64,000 bases of DNA from Njordibacter sp028825405 (lineage in GTDB: Bacteria > Pseudomonadota > Gammaproteobacteria > Pseudomonadales > Balneatricaceae). Positions 27,360-35,523 of the stretch are shown piece after piece. The translations under genes and the position numbers were made by a program. The DNA is taken from NCBI RefSeq assembly GCF_047730065.1, contig NZ_CP159829.1, positions 1,860,001 through 1,924,000 on the forward strand. Direction: 5' to 3'. The notes beneath the pieces are model-generated. The model worked only from the letters and a program-made list of their open reading frames with translations. It was not told the origin of the DNA and made no database searches. Each line of letters begins with the position of its first letter. The first letter of the stretch is position 1.

Positions 27360-27809
27360 TATATGCTCCCAATATTTTCAAAATCCTTAAGCGCCTAATA
27401 CGCCCAAGTGAGTCAAATGCGAATGCTAACTGGCACCAACTTTAACTCACATTACAATTGTTAACAATTATTGTCAAATTGTTAGTAATCTTTGACAACA
27501 ATTTTTACGAATGCTTATTTAAATTAATTTCACCTATTTTCTCCACACCAAAAGGATTGATCATAAAAGTACTAACTCTTAAAATCATGAGAGAGATGAT
27601 TTGGCAAATTTTATGCCAATATTAAAAATCATATTTATGTATTTTTAACTATATATTTCAACAATTTAAGTTTTATTAAATTTGTTTCCTATTAAAAAAT
27701 AAGTAGTGGATCATATTGAACATAAATATTTAAAAATTGCACTAAATTGTTCATCATTTTTGATAACAATCATGATGAACATGTATTTATGACAATATAG
27801 ACGCCTATA
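27360..27809. promoter_or_regulatory. Divergent promoter region with three inverted repeats
   Basis: This AT-rich 450-bp region separates the Liv operon from the divergent GntR gene. It holds the 14-bp palindrome AATTGTTAACAATT (27456-27469), TTGTCAAA/TTTGACAA (27471-27478 and 27491-27498), and GTTCATCAT/ATGATGAAC (27749-27757 and 27772-27780). The first fits the TNGTNNACNA pattern of GntR operators. The third lies 30 bp before the GntR start and could be autoregulatory. Confidence 0.5.
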
Positions 27810-28598
27810 ATGTACAATGTTGAGAACGAAAGTAGACACGAATTGTTATATGATCACAATATATTGTTACAAGCTTGGGAGGCTAAATTGACTCAATCGA
27901 CAGCTATGGGTGGCGATGCCTATACCTCAAATCCTGAAGAGCAAGTCGTCGTAGACAGTATCTATACGGCTATTATGGAACAACGTATTGCGCCAAAAAC
28001 CAAACTCAGCGAAGCAAAACTATGCGAAGTATTTGGAGTTGGACGTATGCGAGTGCGGCGTGCATTGTTATTGTTGGCCAGCCAAGGCATTGTTGATCTG
28101 GAGTCTAATCGAGGCGCTTTCATCGCTTGTCCCAGCCCTCAAGAAGCCAACGATGTGTTTACATCACGCATGCTCATAGAACCTAAACTCGTTCATGGTC
28201 TATGTATTGCAACCCAGAGCCCTGATGTGAGTCACCTTGAAGAGCACATTAAGCTAGAACACTCAGCACGCGCAGACTCAGATCGCTCTCACATTATCCG
28301 GCTCTCTGGTGAGTTTCATGTCAAGCTGGCAAGTATGAGTGGAAACTCAGTACTCATTAGAATCATTCGAGAATTGGTCACAAGGACCTCACTTATCGTC
28401 GGTCTGTTTGGTGATAGTGGACATTCCAGTTGCCCCGATGGCGATCATGCAAGCATTTTAGCAGCAATCAAGAAGGGCGAGCCAAGTGAAGCTGAAAGGC
28501 TGGTATTTGAACACCTGCAACATATTCACACAGGTTTAGACCTTTCTAGATCCAAACCCCAAAGACCTGATCTAGCCAAAGTGTTTGGCATAGAGTAA
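27810..28598 (+). CDS. GntR-family regulator, FCD domain
   Basis: The protein has a winged helix (EAKLCEVFGVGRMRVRRALLLL) followed by an FCD domain ending in a conserved GDHASILAAIKKGEPSEAE histidine region. It is divergent from the Liv-racemase operon and is its likely regulator. The first ATG (27810) has no ribosome site. A TTG at 27888 is preceded by GGGAGG at a good distance and would remove 26 residues not typical of the family, so the true start may be 27888. Confidence 0.85.
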   Translation: MYNVENESRHELLYDHNILLQAWEAKLTQSTAMGGDAYTSNPEEQVVVDSIYTAIMEQRIAPKTKLSEAKLCEVFGVGRMRVRRALLLLASQGIVDLESNRGAFIACPSPQEANDVFTSRMLIEPKLVHGLCIATQSPDVSHLEEHIKLEHSARADSDRSHIIRLSGEFHVKLASMSGNSVLIRIIRELVTRTSLIVGLFGDSGHSSCPDGDHASILAAIKKGEPSEAERLVFEHLQHIHTGLDLSRSKPQRPDLAKVFGIE

Positions 28599-28618
28599 GG
28601 TTTCATAATGGCAAAGTG

Positions 28619-29147
28619 AACTCCAAATTATTAGGCACCTCCACTAAAATAGACTTTCATCAAGACTTCTTGTTTGAACCCATGACCAACGATGACATGA
28701 TTACCTGTCTACTGTTTTTTTGACGAAGTGACTTTAGAAAATAGTCCATTAAAAGTCATACCAGGTAACCATCGAGGTCCTCTTTATAGCCATTAACATG
28801 GTGGTTTCTTTACTGGATCGATTGCCGAAGAGGTCTTAAATGATCAGCAGGCCAACATGGTTAAATGCGCAGGCCCTTTAGGTTCAGTTTGTTTTATGCA
28901 CGCCCGTCTGCTTCACGGCTCAGCTCCTAAACTCTCTAGTATGCGGCTCACCTTATATGTTGCTACCTATTATGCCGAAGATGCCATAGAGCTCAGTCCT
29001 AATTATCTGCCAAGTAGATTCACCCACGAGCTTGTTTGTGGCAAGTCCTCTGGCCGAGTGCGCTGCACCCCCTATGAAATTGAGCTACCCGAGGTACCAA
29101 AAGGCACCTCATTCTTCTCCCAACAAGCAGAGACTCCTGCAACTTGA
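28619..29147 (+). pseudogene. Decayed phytanoyl-CoA dioxygenase (PhyH) family gene
   Basis: Joined translation gives KIDFHQDFLFEPMTNDDMI, then TCLLFF, a frameshift in a run of seven T near 28715, DEVTLENSPLKVIPGNHRGP, an in-frame TAA near 28793, and a 3' part MVKCAGPLGSVCFMHARLLHGSAPKLS, a PhyH C-terminal half with iron histidines (HQD, LLHGS). The N-terminal part is missing. The relic starts directly after the GntR gene and would once have been its neighbour. Confidence 0.75.
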
Positions 29148-29493
29148 ATACCCCACTATGATGTGCGTGCTAAAGTATGTCCTTGCGCATGCAAAGGCCT
29201 CCTATGCGCAACAACCTGCGTTTAAGCCCTACCACCACTGAGAAGATACTGAGTCCCTTTGATTCGATCAGGCAAAGCCATGGATGACTTGATTCGCCAA
29301 AATGTAGCCAGTGACATACTACTTGGCAACCCCATATTGCCTGATGCACCCCAGTCTTTGCACTTTAACTGAACTCAAAAATAATAAACTCAGCAACTAA
29401 CGTTTAATAACCAAAGTTAGTTTAGGCAACAATCAAGTTTGAGCCCCCACTAAACTCTACCCCAGCATGGTGAATACTGGTTATTTTTTATAA
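29148..29493 (+). other. Possible further gene relics, no intact gene
   Basis: Short open stretches occur here, for example MDDLIRQNVASDILLGNPI at 29281-29372, without an intact gene around them. The region probably belongs to the same decayed locus as the PhyH relic. No RNA gene was seen. Confidence 0.3.
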
Positions 29494-29514
29494 TAATGAG
29501 AATGATTTGCATTA
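29494..29514 (+). promoter_or_regulatory. Fur box
   Basis: TAATGAGAATGATTTGCATTA closely fits the gammaproteobacterial Fur site (7-1-7 pattern around TGAGAAT-G-ATTTGCA). It lies 56 bp upstream of the small membrane protein gene at 29570, suggesting induction under iron limitation. Confidence 0.7.
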
Positions 29515-29569
29515 GCATTATTATTTGTTTATCATGGGTTATATCAATTGGTATTTGTAAGGATTAATT

Positions 29570-29932
29570 ATGGAAATCACAGCATTAGATAAATATACAC
29601 GTGCTATTTCATCTGCTTCACTGAGCCGAAATTTATCGATGACTACCGCCATAGGTATCAGTTCAAGCCTAGTGACTTTGCATCTAATCACAAGTGGTAG
29701 CGCCCCAAAATTGGCTATCTCAGTAGTGATCATTAGTACCTTTTTATATGTATCTTTATCTGCTGGCAGCACCATCGATCAGTTTAAGGTATGGATTGCA
29801 GACGATAAAGAGCAAGACGCTAGTAATATGGAACAACCTAGGAATCAAACACCCTTCACTTTGTGGAAAACTGTTTATGGCCTATGCTTTTTTGGAATGG
29901 CAGCAACTCAGCTATTAACAGTGTGGGTTTAA
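29570..29932 (+). CDS. Small membrane protein of unknown function, probably Fur-regulated
   Basis: The 120-residue protein has a hydrophobic segment at about 48-66 (LAISVVIISTFLYVSLSAG) and another at about 100-119, joined by a charged loop. I do not recognise a family. A Fur box precedes it, and an ABM-like small gene follows 86 bp later in the same direction, so the pair may be an iron-responsive unit. Confidence 0.72.
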   Translation: MEITALDKYTRAISSASLSRNLSMTTAIGISSSLVTLHLITSGSAPKLAISVVIISTFLYVSLSAGSTIDQFKVWIADDKEQDASNMEQPRNQTPFTLWKTVYGLCFFGMAATQLLTVWV

Positions 29933-30018
29933 TGGTCGCTATATTTAAAAGTTAGGCCGCTCTTCTTAATGAGCAAGATAATAGTTAAATAAAACTCACC
30001 ATTTGTTAGGAAAGCATC

Positions 30019-30312
30019 ATGTCAATCGCACGTATAACAACCATGGTATTTAAGTCTCAAGCAGCGGCAGATGCGGCAGCGAAGTCTTATGAAGCTATAG
30101 AAGTCAATGATTACCATTCAGCCGAGCAACTCATTGGAATTCAAAGTAATGGTAATAAACTAATTGGTGTAACTCTCTTTGATAGTCAAGAAGCAATGGA
30201 TAAATCAGATGCTGTGAGGGATGAAAGAATGGCTAATCCAGACATTGTTTCAATGGAGGGCGTAGTTGGCAAGGTCCGGCTTAACCACCTAAATTGGCTT
30301 ATGCTGGGCTGA
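30019..30312 (+). CDS. Small ABM/dimeric ferredoxin-like fold protein
   Basis: The 97-residue protein has the layout of antibiotic-biosynthesis-monooxygenase-type dimeric alpha-beta barrel proteins: ARITTMVFKSQ strand, helix SQAAADAAAKSY, strand LIGIQSNGNKLIGVTLFDS and helix SQEAMDKSDAVRDE. No catalytic residues can be assigned. A clear AGGAAAG ribosome site precedes the ATG. It may be co-transcribed with the Fur-boxed gene upstream. Confidence 0.7.
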   Translation: MSIARITTMVFKSQAAADAAAKSYEAIEVNDYHSAEQLIGIQSNGNKLIGVTLFDSQEAMDKSDAVRDERMANPDIVSMEGVVGKVRLNHLNWLMLG

Positions 30313-30386
30313 TTTGAATAACCAAGGTAGGTTAGACCTTTAAAGACGAAACTTTAAAATAGGAAAGTTAGTTTGACAACTAACAA

Positions 30387-30451
30387 AACAGTGTTCAAGA
30401 GATCCCTAAACTTGCCCTCTCACATGTTTTAGGGATCCCTTGAACGCTGTT
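30387..30451 (+). terminator. Long hairpin, probable terminator
   Basis: An imperfect 24-bp inverted repeat (30387-30410 with 30428-30451, two mismatches, 17-base loop) lies between the ABM-like gene and the HU-like gene. No strong T run follows, so it is a terminator or an mRNA-stabilising element. Confidence 0.5.
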
Positions 30452-30507
30452 GAAAACTGACAAGGTTAGACACCTATTAATCAACCAAATCTAAGGGGAA
30501 TGAGTTA

Positions 30508-30804
30508 GTGAACAAAGCTGAGCTAATAGAAGCGATTGCGATAGATATTGACCTGACACAGGTGGCTGCTGGTCGGCTGCTAAATATAGTAACAAGAGCC
30601 ATTAACAACACCCTGGCCAATGGTGAACCCGTCTCTTTAGTCAACTTTGGTACCTTTTCTGTACAAAATCGCCAAGGTCACAGTGGCCGTAACCCAAGAA
30701 CAGGAACTAAAATTCAAATAGCAGCCACGAAGGTTGTTCATTTCAAAGCGGGTAAAGGATTAAAGACCATTGTAAAATCAAGCTCAAGCTCAAGCTCAAG
30801 CTAA
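30508..30804 (+). CDS. HU/IHF-family DNA-binding protein with serine tail
   Basis: This is a nucleoid protein of 98 residues: dimerising helices (NKAELIEAIAIDIDLTQVAAGRLLNIV), a beta arm with GRNPRTGTKIQIAA and the C-terminal helix FKAGKGLKTIV. Normal HU ends there; this one adds eight serines encoded by four perfect TCAAGC hexamers. The start is GTG, and AAGGGGA precedes it. It is not the main HU gene context and is probably an accessory paralogue. Confidence 0.9.
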   Translation: MNKAELIEAIAIDIDLTQVAAGRLLNIVTRAINNTLANGEPVSLVNFGTFSVQNRQGHSGRNPRTGTKIQIAATKVVHFKAGKGLKTIVKSSSSSSSS

Positions 30805-30970
30805 AACTAAAGTTTGTATGCTATACGTTTAAAAGACACCGAGCTTTATTAGATTATTGGCCAATAAATACAATTAATACAGTAGTTTAGATTGTAACTT
30901 TGGTATTAACGTATTAAAAGAGTAGCTACCCTAACCAAACGAGCTAAGTGTACGAATTGGATTGAATACC

Positions 30971-31288
30971 ATGACATTAGTTATAGGCCCACTGGCCAAA
31001 CGCTTGCGCCTTGAAATCGGGTTAAAGCAAATAGAAGTCGCTAAGCAGATAGGCACCTCATCAGGCAATTTATGTCGCTTTGAGCAGGGCCAAAGGAACC
31101 TTAATCCTTTATTGCTTGATAAACTGATGACCACATTAAAGACCAGTTTAGAAGAATTGACTATAATCAGCACATCGGAACATCAATCACTGGGTATCGC
31201 TCTCATAAATGCAAATCTCAATGATACTCAATTGACTGGACTGAAAAAACTGATGAACATTATGAGTCTTAAGGACAGTTCACATTAA
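30971..31288 (+). CDS. XRE-family transcriptional regulator
   Basis: This is a helix-turn-helix protein of about 105 residues: LAKRLRLEIGLKQIEVAKQIGTSSGNLCRFEQGQ forms the HTH_3 domain near the N-terminus, followed by a leucine-rich helical tail. I chose the ATG at 30971 over an in-frame TTG at 30962. Its target is unknown. Confidence 0.82.
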   Translation: MTLVIGPLAKRLRLEIGLKQIEVAKQIGTSSGNLCRFEQGQRNLNPLLLDKLMTTLKTSLEELTIISTSEHQSLGIALINANLNDTQLTGLKKLMNIMSLKDSSH

Positions 31289-31670
31289 CACTGTAAATAA
31301 GCCATGGTGTTTAGCCATATAAATCAGCATCATTATTTTTCAACTATTTAAACTTGCTTCAAAAAATCAGGCATACCTTACGTTAGCGATATTATTGCTA
31401 ATATTGAACAAACACCTGCAAAAGTATAACTAAAGCCATGACGGTGCCATTAAAATTATTAGAGTCGGTTGATAATGAGTGGTAATCATTGGTCAGACTG
31501 ACAATTTCTTCGCGTAAAGATGTAAGGTATTATCACTGAGAGATGTTATGCCTTGTCTTATCAAGATCAAAATTTAAAAGTAAAGTTGTTAATTGGTTCT
31601 TTGATTCTACTTTAACAATTTTTTTGACTGATTTATCCTTGAATTTAATTTACCCACAGAATTATTTAAT
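31289..31670. other. Intergenic region, nothing recognised
   Basis: These 380 bases contain no gene-like frame, no RNA gene and no strong hairpin that I can support. A weak AATGA/TCATT pair near 31474-31490 resembles a poor Fur half-site. Confidence 0.4.
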
Positions 31671-32282
31671 ATGAACCTGTTTTCTCAATTATTAGAACCA
31701 CCTATTAATTTGCTGCCTCAAGATGGCGAAGCCAATTATCACGGTGTGGTTTTTAGTGCTGAGGATGCAGATTATTTTCTAGATTATTTAACCAACCACA
31801 TTGCATGGAAAAATGACGTTGCCATTATCTTCAATAAAAAAATCACCACCAAACGTAAGGTGGCCTGGTATGCCAGCCAAGCATTTGATTACACCTACTC
31901 AAGGATAACTCGGTCTGCATTGCCATGGACGCCTGAGTTGCTGGATCTAAAACACAGAGTAGAAGCCATCAGTGGGGAGACATTTAACTCATGTCTGCTC
32001 AACTTATACCATAGTGGTGATGAAGGTATGGCTTGGCATAGTGACAGTGAAAGGCAGTTGCTGCAAAACGGTGCGATTGCTTCGGTGAGTTTGGGTGCAG
32101 AACGGCAGTTTATATTTAAACATAAAAACACCAAAGCAACCCACGCTTCAGTGTTACAACATGGCAGTTTGTTAGTGATGAAAGGCGTCACCCAAACTCA
32201 CTGGTTACATCGTTTACCCCCCACTAAGAAAATAAACCTACCAAGAATTAATTTAACCTTCAGAACCGTGACTAAAAGTTAG
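31671..32282 (+). CDS. alkB: AlkB-like Fe(II)/2-oxoglutarate dioxygenase
   Basis: This 203-residue enzyme is of the AlkB/ALKBH2-3 type, which removes alkyl groups from DNA or RNA bases by oxidation. The iron ligands H123 and D125 (MAWHSDSE) and H180 (WLHRLP) are seen, as are the 2-oxoglutarate arginines in PRINLTFR. It stands alone, with no Ada gene nearby. Confidence 0.88.
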   Translation: MNLFSQLLEPPINLLPQDGEANYHGVVFSAEDADYFLDYLTNHIAWKNDVAIIFNKKITTKRKVAWYASQAFDYTYSRITRSALPWTPELLDLKHRVEAISGETFNSCLLNLYHSGDEGMAWHSDSERQLLQNGAIASVSLGAERQFIFKHKNTKATHASVLQHGSLLVMKGVTQTHWLHRLPPTKKINLPRINLTFRTVTKS

Positions 32283-32330
32283 CTTAATAGGTGTATCAGA
32301 GGCCTACCCATCGATGGTTCAGTTAAACCG

Positions 32331-33035
32331 TTAACAATCTGTGTAACCGCTAGCTAAACAAGTATTAGATAAGCTTTGTAACTTGGTTTTTTGGCTGGTA
32401 TCCATGTCACTGGCAAGTAACTGTTTATTTTTAGCGCCCAGTTCATTGCCACCATAAGCACTGATGTTGTACCACACATAAGCACGATCCATGTCCTTTG
32501 CAGTACCATTGCCATATTGATACATCACGCCTAAATGCGCTTGCGCCTCAGCCAGCCCTTGGGTTGCTGATAGGGTATACCATTCTACTGCGGTCTCGTC
32601 ATTCTCCGACACACCCTGCCCATTGTCATACATAAGCCCAAGGTTAAATTGGGCAGCCACGTCGCCCTGTGCCGCTGCCAAATTAAACCATTTGAGAGCA
32701 ACGTTATAGTCTTGTGGCACACCTTCACCGGCGGCATACATGGTTCCCAGACCATATTGGCCTGCAGCATCGCCCTGCTCAGCTGCCAATCGGTACCACT
32801 TCACCGCTTTTTCAGGATTCTTTTTCACGCCTAAGCCCAGTTTAAATATCGCTGCTAGGGTATTTTGAGAATCAATGTCGCCCTGCTCAGCCAAAGGCAC
32901 CCATTCTGCTAAAGCAACTTCGTATACGCCTTTTTGGAAAGCCTGAAATCCCTTTTCGTAATCAGCGGCAACTGTAATGCCACTCCCCAAGAGCAATGAG
33001 AGTGTTAATCCAACGATTACTTTTTTGATCTGCAT
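32331..33035 (-). CDS. Exported Sel1-repeat protein (4 repeats)
   Basis: The 234-residue protein has a signal peptide (MQIKKVIVGLTLSLLLGSG, cleavage near VAADYEKG) and four Sel1-like (SLR) repeats of 36 residues with the AxxxLGxMYxxGxGVxxD pattern. Sel1 repeats are helical protein-interaction modules. I chose the ATG at 33035, which has an AGGAC site and starts the signal peptide. Paralogues occur at 50849, 53753 and possibly 61769. Confidence 0.87.
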   Translation of the reverse strand: MQIKKVIVGLTLSLLLGSGITVAADYEKGFQAFQKGVYEVALAEWVPLAEQGDIDSQNTLAAIFKLGLGVKKNPEKAVKWYRLAAEQGDAAGQYGLGTMYAAGEGVPQDYNVALKWFNLAAAQGDVAAQFNLGLMYDNGQGVSENDETAVEWYTLSATQGLAEAQAHLGVMYQYGNGTAKDMDRAYVWYNISAYGGNELGAKNKQLLASDMDTSQKTKLQSLSNTCLASGYTDC

Positions 33036-33297
33036 TTTTTGTCCTAAAGTTTTTATATTACCAAGCTTAAATTCTACTGACATGAGATCGCGAAAGATAT
33101 AACAAGATGATGAAAATCTAAAGGGTTTTATACTAAATTACCTGCAGTTCATTCTGCAAAAGAAGCGGGTGACTTTGGAGGTTTGAAAACACTTTAGCTG
33201 GGCAGTTTTTAGAGATCAATTTAGGTGTTTTAATGATTCATCTGAAGAGATTAAACCACTAAATACAGCCCAGCTAAGAGGTTGAGAAAAACGCTTG

Positions 33298-33329
33298 GGT
33301 CGTAAGCTTAATGCATTAAGCTTACGACC
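33298..33329 (-). terminator. 32-bp perfect palindrome at the end of the Fur-linked gene
   Basis: Bases 33298-33329 form a perfect palindrome (14-bp arms around TGCA) that includes the last codons and stop of the 33308-33772 gene. A TTTTT run follows on the minus strand a few bases later. It is a probable intrinsic terminator overlapping the coding end. Confidence 0.7.
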
Positions 33330-33772
33330 TTCTGTGAGTTAACTTTTGGGCCATGTGCTTTAGCCACTTTAATTATGTAAACTTTTAACTTAGCGTACAA
33401 AGCTGTTAAATAGTGTTCCATCCATATGCCTTGGGTACGATCAAGGGCAAGCTGCTCTTCTAATCGGTTAATTGCCATCCAAATGATGTCCTCTGCTTGG
33501 CTCTGATAATCCAATTTATTAAAGTTTTGCGCTAACAGAAGTGCTGATTTTGCTAACCAGTCACACGACACCTCGGTATCTATGGCATTGTGGGAAAGCA
33601 ATATTTCAGCCGCTTCAAAGGCACAACCTAAATGAGGAATAGCTTCTTTCCATTGTAAATGGTCATTATAAAACTGTCCTGTGTCAAAGCCAGATTGACA
33701 AAAATGAAGCGTTTTGTCCATATTGAGTTTTAATTCCTGCTGATGGGTCGCACATATAAAGTGTAATTTCAT
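33308..33772 (-). CDS. Uncharacterised helical protein, probably Fur-regulated
   Basis: This 154-residue cytoplasmic protein has TPR-like helical character (WKEAIPHLGCAFEAAEILL, WLAKSALLLAQNFNKLDY). It contains several Cys and His residues, including HFICATH near the N-terminus. No family is recognised. A perfect Fur core (33881-33895) lies 109 bp upstream and nothing else competes for it, so iron control is likely. Confidence 0.65.
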   Translation of the reverse strand: MKLHFICATHQQELKLNMDKTLHFCQSGFDTGQFYNDHLQWKEAIPHLGCAFEAAEILLSHNAIDTEVSCDWLAKSALLLAQNFNKLDYQSQAEDIIWMAINRLEEQLALDRTQGIWMEHYLTALYAKLKVYIIKVAKAHGPKVNSQKVVSLMH

Positions 33773-33880
33773 GATTAATTTATTCCTAACAATATCCCGT
33801 TATCCGAAAGCTATTGGCAATTTTTAAAGAGCCTACAACACAGGTAAAGTAACATTAATAAGCACTATATTAAATGGTAT

Positions 33881-33895
33881 TGATAATCATTATCA
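33881..33895 (-). promoter_or_regulatory. Fur box (perfect 7-1-7 palindrome)
   Basis: TGATAATCATTATCA is the exact symmetrical Fur core. It lies in the promoter region of the 33308-33772 gene. The gene on the other side ends with its own terminator pointing towards it. Confidence 0.8.
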
Positions 33896-33991
33896 TTATT
33901 ATTAAAAATAAATTATTCTATGCCTTTTATTAAAAACCTGCAAACTTGATGACCTCATGCACACGCTAGTGTCGCCGTAAAAACCAGGTAT

Positions 33992-34027
33992 AAAAAAACC
34001 GGCCAAACTTAAAAGCTTGGAACCGGC
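33992..34027 (-). terminator. Intrinsic terminator of the DUF2452-like gene
   Basis: On the minus strand a GC-rich stem (CCGG and CCAAGC arms pairing with GTTTGG and CCGG) is followed by a run of seven T. It is placed 76 bp after the stop of the 34103-34489 gene. Confidence 0.75.
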
Positions 34028-34102
34028 TGATTGTGATGGAAATTAAGGTCCAAAAAGATTGAACTACAACCTTGTTATGGTTGACTAGAATCAACGCAGG
34101 CT

Positions 34103-34489
34103 TCAGTCAGATGTTTCCTCTATTTTTTCCCATGTGTTGTCTGAGGTAAACTTGAAACTGCCTTTAAATGTCATTTGTGGCCATCTTTGAGGTTCAATAA
34201 TACTCAGAAATAGTTTGTCGTTCTTAACGTATAAGCTATAGATTTTGCCCACTATAGGAAGAAAACTATACGATGCCTCGTACACCAACTGTGTGTCCTC
34301 TGCCAGCTTTACCAGCTTAAAATATTCTTCCTTTAGCTCATCAAATTTGGTTTCAAAAAAATGCGTTGCAGTCACACCCCGCTCTTTTTTATGCTGCAGC
34401 ACATCTGGAACAGTAAAAGCAGGCGCACCAACATGGGTTGGATACGGCATCGTTGCGGCAAAGGTTGTCACACTTTCTGGCTTCTTCAT
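34103..34489 (-). CDS. Conserved hypothetical protein, DUF2452-like
   Basis: The 128-residue protein has the pattern PYPTHVGAPAFTVPDVLQHK, a central helix HFFETKFDELKEEYFKL, and VGKIYSLYVKNDKLFLSIIEPQRW, which resembles the DUF2452 family; the assignment is by memory of the pattern. Function is unknown. It is a single-gene unit with its own terminator. Confidence 0.65.
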   Translation of the reverse strand: MKKPESVTTFAATMPYPTHVGAPAFTVPDVLQHKKERGVTATHFFETKFDELKEEYFKLVKLAEDTQLVYEASYSFLPIVGKIYSLYVKNDKLFLSIIEPQRWPQMTFKGSFKFTSDNTWEKIEETSD

Positions 34490-34939
34490 TGGTTATCTCG
34501 TTTTAACAATGACACAAAGTATTGAGTCTTAGTAGATGAATAAGTAAAAATTAAAGCCCGTTAATGAGCTTTAAACAGCCGCCTTTCTGCTTCGTTGTTT
34601 AATGCAGAGGTCATAGACTGTTTAAGCACCATATAAATCTGTTCCCCTCTGGGTTAACCCTCAAACACAAATCAAACGTTTATTCGTGAGTTGATCCGTT
34701 GTGCTTTTATCCATTGTGACTTTAAAAAGTGGGATATTAAGTTCAGTTTAGTGGATGTAGGTGCATATTCTGGTTGCCATTATAAGATATACACCAACAG
34801 ATTGCACAACTGTAAAGGGGTTTATTTAGGTCGAGAAAACAGGAAAACCCAATATTTAAACTGAGCGTTTAAACAATGGGTTTAAAGAAGGAAATAGCTT
34901 TATTAACGACGCCTAACAGGACCAAACGTTAGATTATTG
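34490..34939. other. Intergenic region with an ORF-like stretch lacking a start
   Basis: On the plus strand 34658-34864 is open for 68 codons (IRELIRCAFIHCDFKKWDIK, then FSLVDVGAYSGCHYKIYTN) and reads like protein, but has no ATG or GTG near a ribosome site. A TTG at 34691 is the only candidate. It may be the relic of a larger gene. The rest shows nothing. Confidence 0.3.
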
Positions 34940-35512
34940 TCACTCTATGTAAGGTTCGACCAACTCGACATTCATCGAGTAAGCTGATTGCACCTCCAAA
35001 CCATTGGCAACCCCCTCTTCATTGAGTTGGGTTTGGGATCGACTGATATTAAGTGTGCCAGTAATCCATACGGGTAAATATATGCTCTCTAGCTTATATC
35101 CTGTTTTTAATTTTCCATGAATGATCTGATTGGCTGGCGGAGGTGGCGTGTGTATACATGCCCCATAATAGGGTACTAATAAGAATTCTTTAAGCAGCGT
35201 ATTACTAAATTCTAGTGGTAACACAAAACCAGGCACTTTGACCTGCATACCTTCAAACGCATCTACCACTGGGGCTGCATCAAACATGGCTTGCGCAGTT
35301 TGTTCAAGAATCATTAACTCACTGTCTGAAAGAGCATAATATTGGTCGTCGGTTAAGTCATCAAATACTTTATTTGGGTTCCAGTCTTGAGGCATCAGAC
35401 TTTCCCAATCAATTTTTGCGGGCTCATCTGCAAAAGCACCATGCCAACTGAAACAGGAAAGCAATAGCATGAGCAACAAGGGTCGGTGGGCGACTTTTAA
35501 ATGTTTCATCAA
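34940..35512 (-). CDS. Exported DUF3299 protein of a zinc-linked ABC operon
   Basis: This 190-residue periplasmic protein has a signal peptide (cleavage near GAFADEPA) and the DUF3299 core VPGFVLPLEF, LKEFLLVPYYGACIHTPPPP. This family commonly travels with DUF2796 and a MacB/LolCE-like ABC pair in zinc-regulated operons. It is the last gene of the four-gene unit, 11 bp after the permease gene. A role in periplasmic zinc handling is inferred from the operon. Confidence 0.85.
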   Translation of the reverse strand: MMKHLKVAHRPLLLMLLLSCFSWHGAFADEPAKIDWESLMPQDWNPNKVFDDLTDDQYYALSDSELMILEQTAQAMFDAAPVVDAFEGMQVKVPGFVLPLEFSNTLLKEFLLVPYYGACIHTPPPPANQIIHGKLKTGYKLESIYLPVWITGTLNISRSQTQLNEEGVANGLEVQSAYSMNVELVEPYIE

Positions 35513-35523
35513 GTTCTTCTGTG

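Noticed and set aside
31474..31490. Fur-like site before the AlkB gene
   Set aside because: Only AATGA and TCATT half-matches with a poor centre, far weaker than the boxes at 29494 and 33881.
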